From positions 1 to 46,632 of the forward strand of contig JAHFLF010000005.1 of the NCBI GenBank assembly GCA_023255625.1: DNA of 46,632 nt. The letters run 5' to 3'. The notes under the pieces were generated by a model that was not told the DNA's origin, did no database searches, and was given only the letters and a program-made list of their open reading frames with translations. This DNA comes from Candidatus Harrisonbacteria bacterium. GTDB lineage: Bacteria > Patescibacteriota > Minisyncoccia > UBA6257 > 1-14-0-10-44-23. Below, in pieces: positions 1 to 8,003 of the stretch (position 1 is its first letter; the number at the start of each line of letters is the position of its first letter). The position numbers and the translations under genes were made by a program.

Positions 1-44
1 TGCGATAGCGGGATTCGGTAGCATCAGGTACTATAGGTAGTATC

Positions 45-677
45 ATGCGTTTTGCACTTTTGAAGTTTTTTAAGGATATCGGGAGGATCTTTAGCGGCAG
101 AAATTTAATTTGGCACGGGGTGGCGATAATCGCGACTTATCTTTTAGTTATCTCCGGTTTTGATTGGTGGATCGTGACCACTTTCCGCGGCACCGAGCTG
201 CGCGTCTTGGCGGGCGGCGGCGGTTCGCTGGGATTTTTAGTACCGGTTGTACTGCCGCTGTGCATGCTGGCGATCGGTTGGGTGCGGCGGAATCGCGAAC
301 TGATCAGAAACGGCTGGCTGCTGGCGCAGGCGGAGATCACCGCGGTGCTGCTTTCATTTTTTTATAAAGCGTTCACGGGGCGCCCGGGGCCGCACGGCGG
401 ACTAATCGACAATAGTCATGTATTTCAGTTTGGGTTTCTGCGCGGTGGGGTTTTTTGGGGCTGGCCGTCCTCGCACATCATCGTCGCGGTTGCCGGCATG
501 GTCGCGCTGATGGTGCTATATCGCCGCAACGCGTTAGTTAAATATCTATGCTTGGCCTATGCGATCTACATCGGGCTGGCCGTTTCGATAACTTTTCACT
601 GGTTTAGCGATGGCGTTGCGGCGGCAATACTCGGAACGGTCGTAGGTTTGACAGTAGTGCGCGCTCGCAAAAACTAG
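45..677 (+). CDS. PAP2-like membrane phosphatase, degenerate motifs
   Basis: A 210-aa protein with five or six hydrophobic segments that resembles the PAP2 (phosphatidic acid phosphatase type 2) superfamily, whose members remove phosphate from lipid phosphates such as undecaprenyl diphosphate. Seen: K108..GRPGP (family KxxxGRPRP), PSSH at about 141-144 (family PSGH), and HWFSD at about 185-189 carrying the catalytic His and Asp. Odd: the conserved Arg of the RP pair is Gly, and the Arg of the SR motif is not evident, so catalysis may be altered or lost. Its stop lies 3 nt before the following flavoprotein start, so the two are probably co-transcribed. Family is moderately certain, substrate unknown. 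Confidence 0.7.
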   Translation: MRFALLKFFKDIGRIFSGRNLIWHGVAIIATYLLVISGFDWWIVTTFRGTELRVLAGGGGSLGFLVPVVLPLCMLAIGWVRRNRELIRNGWLLAQAEITAVLLSFFYKAFTGRPGPHGGLIDNSHVFQFGFLRGGVFWGWPSSHIIVAVAGMVALMVLYRRNALVKYLCLAYAIYIGLAVSITFHWFSDGVAAAILGTVVGLTVVRARKN

Positions 678-679
678 TT

Positions 680-1986
680 ATGAATACTGCGCCACGATCG
701 AAGAAGGTTTGGGATGTGATCGTGATCGGCGGTGGGCCGGCCGGGATGATGGCCGCCGGACGGGCGGCAGAGCTTGGCCGGTCGGTTTTATTGCTGGAGA
801 AAAATTCCGGTTTAGGCAAAAAACTTTTGATTACCGGCGGCGGCAGGTGCAATGTGACTAACGCGGAACCGAACTTGCGAACGCTCGTCAGTAAATATAA
901 AGGCAGCGATCAATTTTTGTTTTCTGCATTTTCACAGTATGACAACAACTCTGGATTAGCATTTTTTAATACTCGCAATATGCCGACAAAAATTGAAAAT
1001 GAGGGGCGGGTTTTTCCGGTCTCTGACACTGCCCGTTCGGTGTGGGAGGTGCTCACGCGTTATATGGAGCAGGGAAAGGTTCAGGTTCAAACTGATGCTG
1101 CAGTTATCGAGTTGGTATTATCATTTAACAATTTCGCGAAATTGTTAAATGATAATGTGAGTAAAGAGAATAGAATCCAGGCGGTGCGGCTGGCAGACGG
1201 GTCGCAGCTCGAAGCCAAGTCTTTTGTAATCGCTACGGGCGGCAATTCGCGGCCGGAGACTGGCTCGACCGGCGACGGATTTAAGTGGCTAAAAAAATTA
1301 GGGCACAGAATTATTCCGACTAACCGCGCCCTTGTACCCATTGCACTTAAAGACGCGTGGGTCAAAAAACTGGCCGGTGTTACGCTCCAGGGGATTAAAT
1401 TAACGACGATTCTTGACGGAGAAAAGCAGTCGGTGCGCAAAGGGAAAATTTTGTTTACGCATTTTGGCGTGACGGGGCCGACCGTGCTTAATTTAAGTCG
1501 AAGTATCGGTGAGTTACTTCCGTACGGGGAGGTTGTGCTCCTGCTTGATTTACTCCCACAATTTGATCATGGCGCTCTCAAGGCAAAGTTGCATTTTTTG
1601 CTGACGAGCGAGAGTAACAAAAAAATAAAAAATAGTTTAGCTAGTTTAATTCCAGCCGACTTGTATCGGTTGTTTTGGCGCGGGTCGGAATAGATGGAGA
1701 GATTTTTAGCCATAGCGTCAGTCGCGAAGAGCGCATTAAGTTAATCGCAACGATTAAGCAAATTCCCTTGCATGTGAAAGAACTGCTTGGCGAGGACAAG
1801 GCCGTTGTTTCCTCCGGTGGCGTTGATTTAAGCGAGATCAATTTTAAAACAATGCAGTCTCGGCTGATTCCTAACTTATATATTGTCGGCGATGTGCTGA
1901 ATGTTGATCGTCCCTCCGGCGGTTATAGTTTGCAGCTTTGTTGGACGACGGGGTTTGTGGCTGGTTCTAGCGCTGCAGCCGCTTGA
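680..1986 (+). pseudogene. BaiN/HI0933-family flavoprotein, frameshifted
   Basis: Two adjoining reading frames together make one NAD(P)/FAD-dependent oxidoreductase of the HI0933/YhiN/BaiN family. Frame 1 (680-1693) has the FAD-binding GGGPAGMMAAGRAAELG near residue 13 and the family motif GGGRCNVTN near 53. It stops early at 1691. The C-terminal third continues in the -1 frame (about 1660-1986), with SSGGVDLSEINFKTM and LYIVGDVLNVD..GGYSLQ, both typical family blocks. The shift lies between about 1655 and 1680, in a stretch containing a T4 run, consistent with loss of one base. It could be a true mutation, a sequencing indel or recoding; I see no strong slippery heptamer. The gene also carries an in-frame 40-bp palindrome (1117-1156). 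Confidence 0.8.
1117..1156. repeat. 40-bp perfect palindrome inside the flavoprotein gene
   Basis: Every base pairs with its mirror partner around the centre between 1136 and 1137 (TTCG|CGAA), with no loop. It is translated in frame as roughly LSFNNFAKLLNDN, in a stretch where the family has no conserved motif that I recognise, so it looks like an in-frame insertion of a palindromic element. Confidence 0.85.
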
Positions 1987-1988
1987 GG

Positions 1989-3275
1989 TTACAATGAATT
2001 TAGATATGCTCGGGTTAGCGGGCCGAAATAGCCAACCGCTGGGAAGATGCCCATTCTATTTTGATATTCAGCAAGGGCAGCTCGGGTAATTCCGCCAAAG
2101 TAACCGGTTGCGCCAGAGCGCGCCAGATACTGCGCCGCCGGCCCCGCATTTGCACTGATGAGAAATGCCTGCAGCCAGACTACCTCTCCACTACGCGCAC
2201 CGATAGTGAGATTGGAAGTTGGCACTGAACTGGTTGATGACGCCGGCAGAGTTGCTTGCCCTGAACCCGCCCAAGGGGGAGTTACAATAGGCGAAGTGCC
2301 GCGGTATTCATTCAGGGCATTTTGGGTGATTGCGCCGAAGTAGCCAGTTGCTCCGGCACGGGCCAGAGTTTGTGCAGCCGGGCCTTTATTTTGCAGTATC
2401 AAAAAGTTTTGCATAGCAACCACCTCCTCGCTGCGCGCACCAAAGGTCAGATTAGTAAATGCTGCCGCCCCGGTCGCTCGTTCATTAGCCACCCGCTGCA
2501 TTTCTTGCTCAATGTCGGTGGGCAGCGTGACGGCTGAACTTTTTGCCGTGCCAAGCTCTGAACCATAGGTCGCGACCAGAAATCTAACCAGTGATACCCT
2601 GTCAGGACTACGCGAGAGAATTTTTTCAGCGAACTTAATCTTTTCAGCGAGCGCTAAGTCCTGGGTAAGCCGGGGCAGAGGGTCTGTCGCCACATTATTT
2701 TTACGAATTTCAAAATGCAGATGCGTGGCTCCGCCCGCTGCGTTGCCGGTGTTACCGACAAAGCCAATCAGGTCGCCCGGCTCAAGCAGATCGCCAGAGT
2801 TGAGCGCAGAGGGCTGATCTAGATGCATGTAGACAAAGGTTTCTCCGCCGGGGTTGGCCGTGGAAACATAGTTACCCGCACCAGCCCAAACCCCACGACC
2901 GAGTACAACTGCCGCGGTTGGTGAGACAATCAGTGCGCCGCGCGGGGCCATAATATCTAAGCCCTCATGCGTGCGTCCGCCGGAGCGGGGGTCGCCAAAA
3001 TTTGCGGTAAGGTTAGACCGCGTAACTCCGAAAAGAATTGGAATCGGTAGACTAGCTTGTGGCTCTGCGGAAAGCTGTTCAACACGGGTACGGACCATGT
3101 TTGAAGAGCTGCGCCAGTTTGATTTTTGCTGTTCTTCTTGTGGTGTCAAAACTGGCAGGCCCTCGCTTGAGGTTGCGGTTGTTGAATCAGTTTGCTGCGC
3201 AAAAACAGAAGAGCCCCCAAAATAGCCCATGGCAAGGATAGCAAAGCATGCCGCGTACATGGCCGTGTGTTTCAT
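1989..3275 (-). CDS. Secreted M23 (LytM) peptidase with two peptidoglycan-binding domains
   Basis: 428 aa. A signal peptide covers about residues 1-27 (ending near SSVFAQQ). The M23/LytM zinc peptidase domain has HEGLD (about 103-107) and HLHFE (about 185-189), which supply the metal ligands. Two C-terminal repeats beginning NLTFGARSEEVVAMQ and NLTIGARSGEVVWLQ, each with a GATGYFG block, are PG_binding_1-type domains. Together these indicate a cell-wall endopeptidase acting outside the membrane. I chose ATG at 3275 because it starts directly before the signal peptide; an upstream TTG at 3299 would add eight residues. No clear Shine-Dalgarno precedes it. It is convergent with the flavoprotein, with a 2-nt gap. 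Confidence 0.9.
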   Translation of the reverse strand: MKHTAMYAACFAILAMGYFGGSSVFAQQTDSTTATSSEGLPVLTPQEEQQKSNWRSSSNMVRTRVEQLSAEPQASLPIPILFGVTRSNLTANFGDPRSGGRTHEGLDIMAPRGALIVSPTAAVVLGRGVWAGAGNYVSTANPGGETFVYMHLDQPSALNSGDLLEPGDLIGFVGNTGNAAGGATHLHFEIRKNNVATDPLPRLTQDLALAEKIKFAEKILSRSPDRVSLVRFLVATYGSELGTAKSSAVTLPTDIEQEMQRVANERATGAAAFTNLTFGARSEEVVAMQNFLILQNKGPAAQTLARAGATGYFGAITQNALNEYRGTSPIVTPPWAGSGQATLPASSTSSVPTSNLTIGARSGEVVWLQAFLISANAGPAAQYLARSGATGYFGGITRAALAEYQNRMGIFPAVGYFGPLTRAYLNSL

Positions 3276-3348
3276 GTATATATAGACGCAGGAGCGCAAC
3301 CATACTTACACGATATTGGTTTAAGTATACCAATTTGATTGAATACGG

Positions 3349-3354
3349 TAGAAT
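3349..3354 (+). promoter_or_regulatory. -10 box TAGAAT, leaderless geometry
   Basis: TAGAAT followed by exactly 6 nt and then ATG at 3361. Transcription would start at or next to the start codon. No good -35 is visible. Confidence 0.55.
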
Positions 3355-3360
3355 ATTGGC

Positions 3361-3897
3361 ATGAATAAATCACTTAAAGCGGTTCTAGTGCTGGTAGTTT
3401 TGCTGATTGCGGGTTATTTGGTTATGAATTTTTCTGGCGACAAGGCACAGCCGCCGGTTGCCGCTCCTGACTACAAAAATATTGAGTATGTTATTGAAGG
3501 CGAGCGAGTGCATCTTACGGATGATGACATTAGTTATTTCGGCAACGGACTCAAAACCGATTTGAATGGTGATGGGCGCGAGGATATCGTTTTTCTTATC
3601 ACGAGCAACCCCGGTGGCACGGGCACTTTCTTTTACGCGGTCGCGGCTTTGAATACCGAGCAGGGGTATGTCGGCTCGGACGGATACTTTTTGGGTGACC
3701 GAATCGCGCCTCAAACAACCGAGGTCAGTCAGAATCCGCGGCACAAAAATGTGATTGTGGTTAATTACGCGGACCGCGCCGAGGGCGAACCGATGGCCGC
3801 GCAACCTTCTGTGGGCAAGAGTGTCTATCTGAAACTTGATGCAGCAACTATGCAGTGGGGAATTGTTGAGCCGGATTTTGAGGGCGAGTCGCGGTAG
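3361..3897 (+). CDS. Membrane-anchored secreted protein with a DxNGDG-type loop
   Basis: 178 aa with one N-terminal membrane anchor (about residues 5-24: LKAVLVLVVLLIAGYLVMNF), then an extracytoplasmic domain. The stretch DLNGDGREDIVFL at about 69-81 is a calcium-binding-like loop of the kind found in FG-GAP and dockerin repeats. No enzyme family recognised. It has its own leaderless-type promoter. Its 3' end overlaps the 3' end of the convergent DUF817 gene by 50 bp. Confidence 0.75.
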   Translation: MNKSLKAVLVLVVLLIAGYLVMNFSGDKAQPPVAAPDYKNIEYVIEGERVHLTDDDISYFGNGLKTDLNGDGREDIVFLITSNPGGTGTFFYAVAALNTEQGYVGSDGYFLGDRIAPQTTEVSQNPRHKNVIVVNYADRAEGEPMAAQPSVGKSVYLKLDAATMQWGIVEPDFEGESR

Positions 3898-4657
3898 CTG
3901 CTTTAAAGTACTTTAGATAGGCGACGATAATGAAGGAGATGATGACCAGCAGAAACCAGGAGGTGATTTTGTGGAAGGAGACGATTTGCCAAACATGGAT
4001 TTGGGAAGGGTACTGCCACGCGCCGTAAAAAGTTGCGATGTTTTCGGCGATCCAGACAAAGAGTGCGATTAGCACAAAGCCCAGTCCCAGGGGCATCCGA
4101 TATGTTTTTGTGCGAGGTGTAAATTCTACCCAAGTCTTTCGGTACAAAGCAAAGATTACGGCGATTAAAAACAGTCGGAAGTCGTAGATAAAATGGTTCG
4201 TGAAAAAGTTGATGTAAATCAGCGAGCCCAGAACGATGCTGTAAAGATAATGTGGATAATTGATGAGTTTAAGATTAAATCCTTTCCAGGCGTTGGCAAT
4301 ATAACTGCCGACCGAGGCGTACATAAATCCGCTGTACAGTGGAACAGAAAAAATTTTTAAATATCCAGTTTCCGGATATGCCCACGAACCGATGGCCGGA
4401 TTGGTTTTATAAATTTCCAGAACTAATCCAATAATATGAAAGAGGACAATTGTTTTGGCTTCGTCGATTGTCTCAAGTTTGAAGATGAGCATAATAATTT
4501 GGATCGCCACTGCGGCCAGAAACAAAAAATCATACCGGGGAAGTCCGGGAATTGAGAAGTGGGTGGAAGCGAAGATCAAAAAGAGAAAGGCGCCGCCAAA
4601 TAACGCCGCCCTTGCCTGCTTAAGAGTAAAAGCAAGTAGGTCTTTGAGCAGGATCAT
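3848..4657 (-). CDS. DUF817-family integral membrane protein
   Basis: 269 aa, almost entirely hydrophobic, with about eight predicted membrane segments. The pattern IGSWAYPETGYLKIFSVPLYSGFMYASVGSYI and IAENIATFYGAWQYP matches my memory of DUF817 (YbjO-unrelated multi-pass proteins of unknown function). I start at ATG 4657, which overlaps the TGA of the preceding small membrane gene as ATGA and implies translational coupling; a longer frame runs back to 4705. Function unknown. Confidence 0.75.
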   Translation of the reverse strand: MILLKDLLAFTLKQARAALFGGAFLFLIFASTHFSIPGLPRYDFLFLAAVAIQIIMLIFKLETIDEAKTIVLFHIIGLVLEIYKTNPAIGSWAYPETGYLKIFSVPLYSGFMYASVGSYIANAWKGFNLKLINYPHYLYSIVLGSLIYINFFTNHFIYDFRLFLIAVIFALYRKTWVEFTPRTKTYRMPLGLGFVLIALFVWIAENIATFYGAWQYPSQIHVWQIVSFHKITSWFLLVIISFIIVAYLKYFKAATATRPQNPAQQFPTA

Positions 4658-4962
4658 CGCCACATCTGTGTTACAAAAATCACCGCAAGAATTACAAGCA
4701 TCCACGCGACGGTGTAGCCAAAGAATGCAACCGCTGCTGCTTTGTGGCCATCAAGATACAGCAAAATAGGTCGGCCGAGAACTAGTGCGCCCATCACCGC
4801 CGCTGACAGTACGAAGAGCATCAGAAAAGCGATCGGGCCCCAGAAGCTCTTATCATTTCCAAAAATCTGCTGCCCGCTGTGCATAACGATAGAGACCAGC
4901 GCGATATATATAAAGACAAGCACAGCGTGTCCGAAGCTCTGTAGTACCGGGTTATTTTTCAT
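4654..4962 (-). CDS. Small three-helix membrane protein
   Basis: 102 aa with three hydrophobic helices (about 11-27, 40-62 and 79-98) and little else. Not recognised as a named family; similar small proteins are common in CPR genomes. First gene of a two-gene unit with the DUF817 protein: its stop overlaps that start by 4 nt. A TATACT box sits exactly 6 nt before its ATG. Confidence 0.75.
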   Translation of the reverse strand: MKNNPVLQSFGHAVLVFIYIALVSIVMHSGQQIFGNDKSFWGPIAFLMLFVLSAAVMGALVLGRPILLYLDGHKAAAVAFFGYTVAWMLVILAVIFVTQMWR

Positions 4963-4968
4963 TCTAGA

Positions 4969-4974
4969 AGTATA
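4969..4974 (-). promoter_or_regulatory. -10 box TATACT, leaderless geometry
   Basis: On the minus strand TATACT is followed by TCTAGA (6 nt) and ATG at 4962. No convincing -35. Confidence 0.55.
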
Positions 4975-5148
4975 TAACGATAATAGTATATTGTAACGCT
5001 ATAGATATCAAAGCAGATCCGATGATGAAATATTTGCATCCCATTTTTGTATTAATAATTGCTCAAGGGATTCGTCATCCCGGGCCCATATATGAAGATG
5101 GGTGTAATTAAGAGCGCGTATTGTCAGTAATCCTAATTAAAAAATTTA

Positions 5149-5685
5149 ATGAAAATAAAACCTAACGCAAAGAAATATCTGTTTTCAGCGGCTGCCGCAC
5201 TGGCACTCATCGGCGGCACCGTCGGTATCGCCAGTGCTCATATGGGTATGGGCGGGGGCAAATCTAGTGCCGAGTTCGCAAAGGCGATTGCCACTCGTTT
5301 TAACCTGAATCAGCCAGATGTGGAAACTTTTCTGACCCAGCAGCAGACTGCTCGCATGGAACAGATGCATGCGCAGATGAAGACAAAAATAGAGGCGCGT
5401 CTTACGCAGGCGGTTGCCTCTGGCAAGATTACCGAGCAGCAGAAACAGCTCATAATTACTAAGGGAGCTGAAGTTGAGCAAAAAATTATTGCTCTTGCTG
5501 CGGTAACTGATAAGACAGCGCGTCAGGCCGCGATGAAGGCGATCCAGGCCGATCTAAATGGCTGGGCCACGCAGAATAATATTCCGACCAACTTTATTCA
5601 GGGTGCAGGTCCGCTGAAAGGTTTCGGTGGATTTGGTCACGCTGGCGTAAAGGGTATGAAAGACAAAGCTCCGAAGACCAATTAA
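5149..5685 (+). CDS. Secreted small helical protein, unknown function
   Basis: 178 aa. A clear signal peptide occupies about residues 1-30 (positive MKIKPNAKKY, hydrophobic AAAALALIGGTVGIA, then SAHM). The mature part is helical and Gln/Ala/Lys-rich with a Met/His-rich start (HMGMGGG) and many Met-His pairs (RMEQMHAQM). The tail is Gly/Phe-rich (LKGFGGFGHAGVKGMK). The composition suggests a Spy-like or metal-binding periplasmic protein, but I cannot assign it. Monocistronic: preceded by a 186-nt gap and followed at once by a strong terminator. Confidence 0.75.
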   Translation: MKIKPNAKKYLFSAAAALALIGGTVGIASAHMGMGGGKSSAEFAKAIATRFNLNQPDVETFLTQQQTARMEQMHAQMKTKIEARLTQAVASGKITEQQKQLIITKGAEVEQKIIALAAVTDKTARQAAMKAIQADLNGWATQNNIPTNFIQGAGPLKGFGGFGHAGVKGMKDKAPKTN

Positions 5686-5700
5686 CTAATATTATTAATT

Positions 5701-5740
5701 AATCAAAAAAGCTCCTGATCTAGCAGGAGCTTTTTTGATT
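5701..5740. terminator. Bidirectional intrinsic terminator
   Basis: A 17-bp perfect stem with a 6-nt loop (ATCTAG). The GC part is GCTCCTG/CAGGAGC, followed by T6 on the plus strand and preceded by A6, so it works both for the secreted-protein gene and for the convergent Ldh_2 fragment. Confidence 0.9.
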
Positions 5741-5810
5741 TTAGAGAATTTCATGGTCGGGCTTGCGTTGTGTTGGAACTTTTTTGATATGCGGTAGCGC
5801 GTTTTGATCT

Positions 5811-6350
5811 CTACTTTCTCTCAATAAAATCACAAAGCTTTTGCCACACACCATCGGCAATTTCAATCTCGCCAGTTTCTTCAGCATGTTTGGCGCGTCG
5901 GTCGCCCTTTTCACCCGGTAACACTACCTCCTGACCAGGAATAGGCCTAGCTGACTTAATATGGTCTACCAGTTCTCGACTTCGCTTCATATATTCTAAT
6001 TTTCCTGCCAGCAGGCCCGGATCTATTGCTAACACAAATGTACCTCCCCCATCTTCTTCGTGAGCACCTGGAATTCCAGCAAGAGAGAACGCGCTTCCCA
6101 TCAACTGCACAAAGAGAGACAGCCCAAAACCTTTGTGGCCAGCGAATGTTTTGATTGCACCGCCTACCGACTCACCATCTCCCTTGCCAATTACTTCATT
6201 TGCGTCGGTAGTGGGCTCACCCCTTGCGTTAATTGCTACACCCTCAGGCAGCGGCTCACCCTTGAGCATTGCTTGAACCACGCCGAAGTAAGCTATAGCG
6301 GCCGTTGCGTTGTCGAAGACAACTTCACCGCCTTCATAAGGAGTTGACAA
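5811..6350 (-). pseudogene. Truncated malate/L-lactate dehydrogenase (Ldh_2 family)
   Basis: 179 aa corresponding to the C-terminal half of the Ldh_2 family (NAD(P)-dependent 2-hydroxyacid dehydrogenases, usually about 330-350 aa). Seen: VVFDNATAAIAYFGVVQAM, then LPEGVAINARGEPTTD, and GHKGFGLSLFVQLMGSAFSLAG, all in family order. The N-terminal half with the catalytic and most cofactor residues is missing. Upstream of about 6375 the frame continues without similarity and meets a stop near 6460. The only in-frame starts are non-ATG (TTG at 6350). The break lies beside the left 29-bp direct repeat, which suggests that an insertion or deletion removed the front. Confidence 0.75.
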
Positions 6351-6437
6351 GGCATTTATTTTTTTAACTATATAGTTTATTTCTAGGAGGCTTACCCGAT
6401 GATTTCTTTGAGATTTAGATATATAAGCGTATTTGAT

Positions 6438-6466
6438 GGGTCGTGGTAGGCGTCACATAGATGTTG
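6438..6466. repeat. 29-bp direct repeat, left copy
   Basis: Matches 8771-8799 at 26 of 29 positions; shared core TCACATAGATGTTG. The right copy abuts the 3' end of tRNA-Gln. On the minus strand both copies can be read as QHLCDAY(H/R)DP, so they may instead be relics of a common coding sequence. Confidence 0.7.
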
Positions 6467-6538
6467 ACCACGTCGGTCGTGGACCTTTAGCTATAAGACA
6501 GTATAAGGGTTTGTTGGAGGTCGGGCTAGGGAAGGGAC

Positions 6539-7285
6539 TTAAGGGTCTCGGTCGCTAGTAGTTGTGGCTGCGCCCATTAGTACGGGGTCGGCGATAAGAG
6601 CATAGATTCTGAAAGTATCCCATATGGTAACCACATAGAAGACGCTTAAAGGGTCTTCGGTTGATCGCAACCTTTTAATTTCAAAGCCTGGGCCAAGTGG
6701 TGCGAGAGGTGAAGCATTCTGCGAAACTTCTTCGAAAGCTGCAGTTGAGGCCGAATCGAACATCCTTAACTCATAGGGAGGATCTATGTATCTTTTACTA
6801 CCCATTATGTACTCGCATCCATGGATAATTTTTCGATATACTCTTTCTAACACTTCGCCTTTTATGGGCATTGCTGGCCCATGCGACGGAGAGACATTTA
6901 CCGTCGACGCGATTCTTTTGTGTTCTCCGCAAAAGCTATTAATTTCTTCTACGATTTTTAGTCTATATTTTTCTCGCCGAGCAAGTTCTTTCGGATCTTT
7001 AGATTTGGCTCTAACGCCAAAAATACGTAACGCACGATTTGCGAGACCCGATGAAGCAGGGATGTCGGGGCGCGCACTTAATGCCAACCGAGAAAATAAA
7101 AAATCTTCATCGTTTCCGAGTTTAGTATTACATTCGATACAGCTTGGTGCTGTCCACTTTGTGATGTTGGGTGGCGTAGTGTCCGGATACCAAGAATCGG
7201 GGAATACGTGATCCTCATTGGTAACAGCACTTTCTTCAAGGCAATGAATGCAGCGCATTCCAAAAAGATAATGCAAAGAAGACAT
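6539..7285 (-). CDS. HNH-like zinc-ribbon protein
   Basis: 248 aa. Near the N-terminus CIHC (about 12-15), NEDHVFPDSW and then CIEC-N (about 49-52) form the paired-cysteine frame and central Asp-His of HNH/His-Me finger nucleases; a conserved GNDEDFLFSRLALSA follows. The rest is not recognised. Such proteins are usually DNA endonucleases of mobile elements or defence systems, but activity here is inference. I kept ATG 7285; an internal ATG at MRCIHC is an alternative start. It lies between two direct repeats with Nudix and HEPN genes, which suggests an acquired island. GC content is lower than in the core genes nearby. Confidence 0.65.
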   Translation of the reverse strand: MSSLHYLFGMRCIHCLEESAVTNEDHVFPDSWYPDTTPPNITKWTAPSCIECNTKLGNDEDFLFSRLALSARPDIPASSGLANRALRIFGVRAKSKDPKELARREKYRLKIVEEINSFCGEHKRIASTVNVSPSHGPAMPIKGEVLERVYRKIIHGCEYIMGSKRYIDPPYELRMFDSASTAAFEEVSQNASPLAPLGPGFEIKRLRSTEDPLSVFYVVTIWDTFRIYALIADPVLMGAATTTSDRDP

Positions 7286-7434
7286 GGGGTCAAATCGCTC
7301 CTTATATTTGGTGAGCTAACCAATAATAGCGCCGCAACTCCATATTTCGGTAAGCTTCAGTAGACACGATAGACACCATAAAAAGGCGTTCTTATGGTCT
7401 GAAGGCGAGTTTTCGCATTCGTTTATTTAAGACG

Positions 7435-7510
7435 CGAAAACGGGGTCAGCCACCATAAATATGCGCGCCATTAAACTCAGTGGGGAAAACGGTGGCTGAC
7501 CCCGTTTTCG
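7435..7510. repeat. Long inverted repeat, 20-bp perfect stem, 36-nt loop
   Basis: Arms 7435-7454 and 7491-7510 are exact reverse complements and include GGGGTCAGCCACC. It lies in the spacer between the convergently placed Nudix 3' end and the HNH gene's upstream side. No T-run follows, so it is more likely a REP/REPIN-like element than a terminator. Confidence 0.85.
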
Positions 7511-7529
7511 TTTTCATAGTTTGATTTTA

Positions 7530-7967
7530 TTAGATAGCGATTCCGTAAGCAACCCTTAGGCATTCATCAAAGTCGTGCATGAAATCTAGTTTCAAAAGCG
7601 CTTGAGGCGCCAACCACTGAAATGCTCGATGCTCCTTAGGATTGATTTGGACAGTTGGTTTATCTGCTAGCGGTAAACGGTACAGATAGTACACCAGATC
7701 ATATTCAGGAATTCTCATGTAGAGCTTTTTGACCAAAACGAGACTGCCATAGTCAGTTGTTAAGCCGGTTTCTTCTTTGAGCTCACGAGTAATTGCTTGT
7801 TCCGGAGTTTCTCCGGCATCAATCTTTCCTGCAGGCATGCCCCATTTCCCGCCGTGCGATTTTGTTTCAAGGCGCTTGAGTACCAGAATGTCGCCCTCGC
7901 ATTCTACGAGGCAACCCGTAATTTCAAAGCGGGGTTTAAAATTTTCTGGTGGTTCTTGAAAAGTCAT
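7530..7967 (-). CDS. Nudix hydrolase
   Basis: 145 aa with a complete Nudix box at about 47-69: GKIDAGETPEQAITRELKEE followed by TGL, fitting GX5EX7REUXEEXGU. This motif binds the metal and cleaves nucleoside diphosphate-linked substrates; MutT/ADP-ribose-type substrates are possible but not determined. Starts at ATG 7967. Single gene within the tRNA-linked patch, between the HNH-like and HEPN genes; three other Nudix domains lie at 22-25.6 kb. Confidence 0.9.
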   Translation of the reverse strand: MTFQEPPENFKPRFEITGCLVECEGDILVLKRLETKSHGGKWGMPAGKIDAGETPEQAITRELKEETGLTTDYGSLVLVKKLYMRIPEYDLVYYLYRLPLADKPTVQINPKEHRAFQWLAPQALLKLDFMHDFDECLRVAYGIAI

Positions 7968-8003
7968 GTGTTGAAGGCGTGGGACGATGTTGAAACTTAC
8001 TGA

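Noticed and set aside
6375-6537. Minus-strand mini-frame reading QHLCDAYHDPSNTLIYLNLK
   Set aside because: Only about 31 codons after a stop, with no start signal; kept only as the possible origin of the direct repeat.
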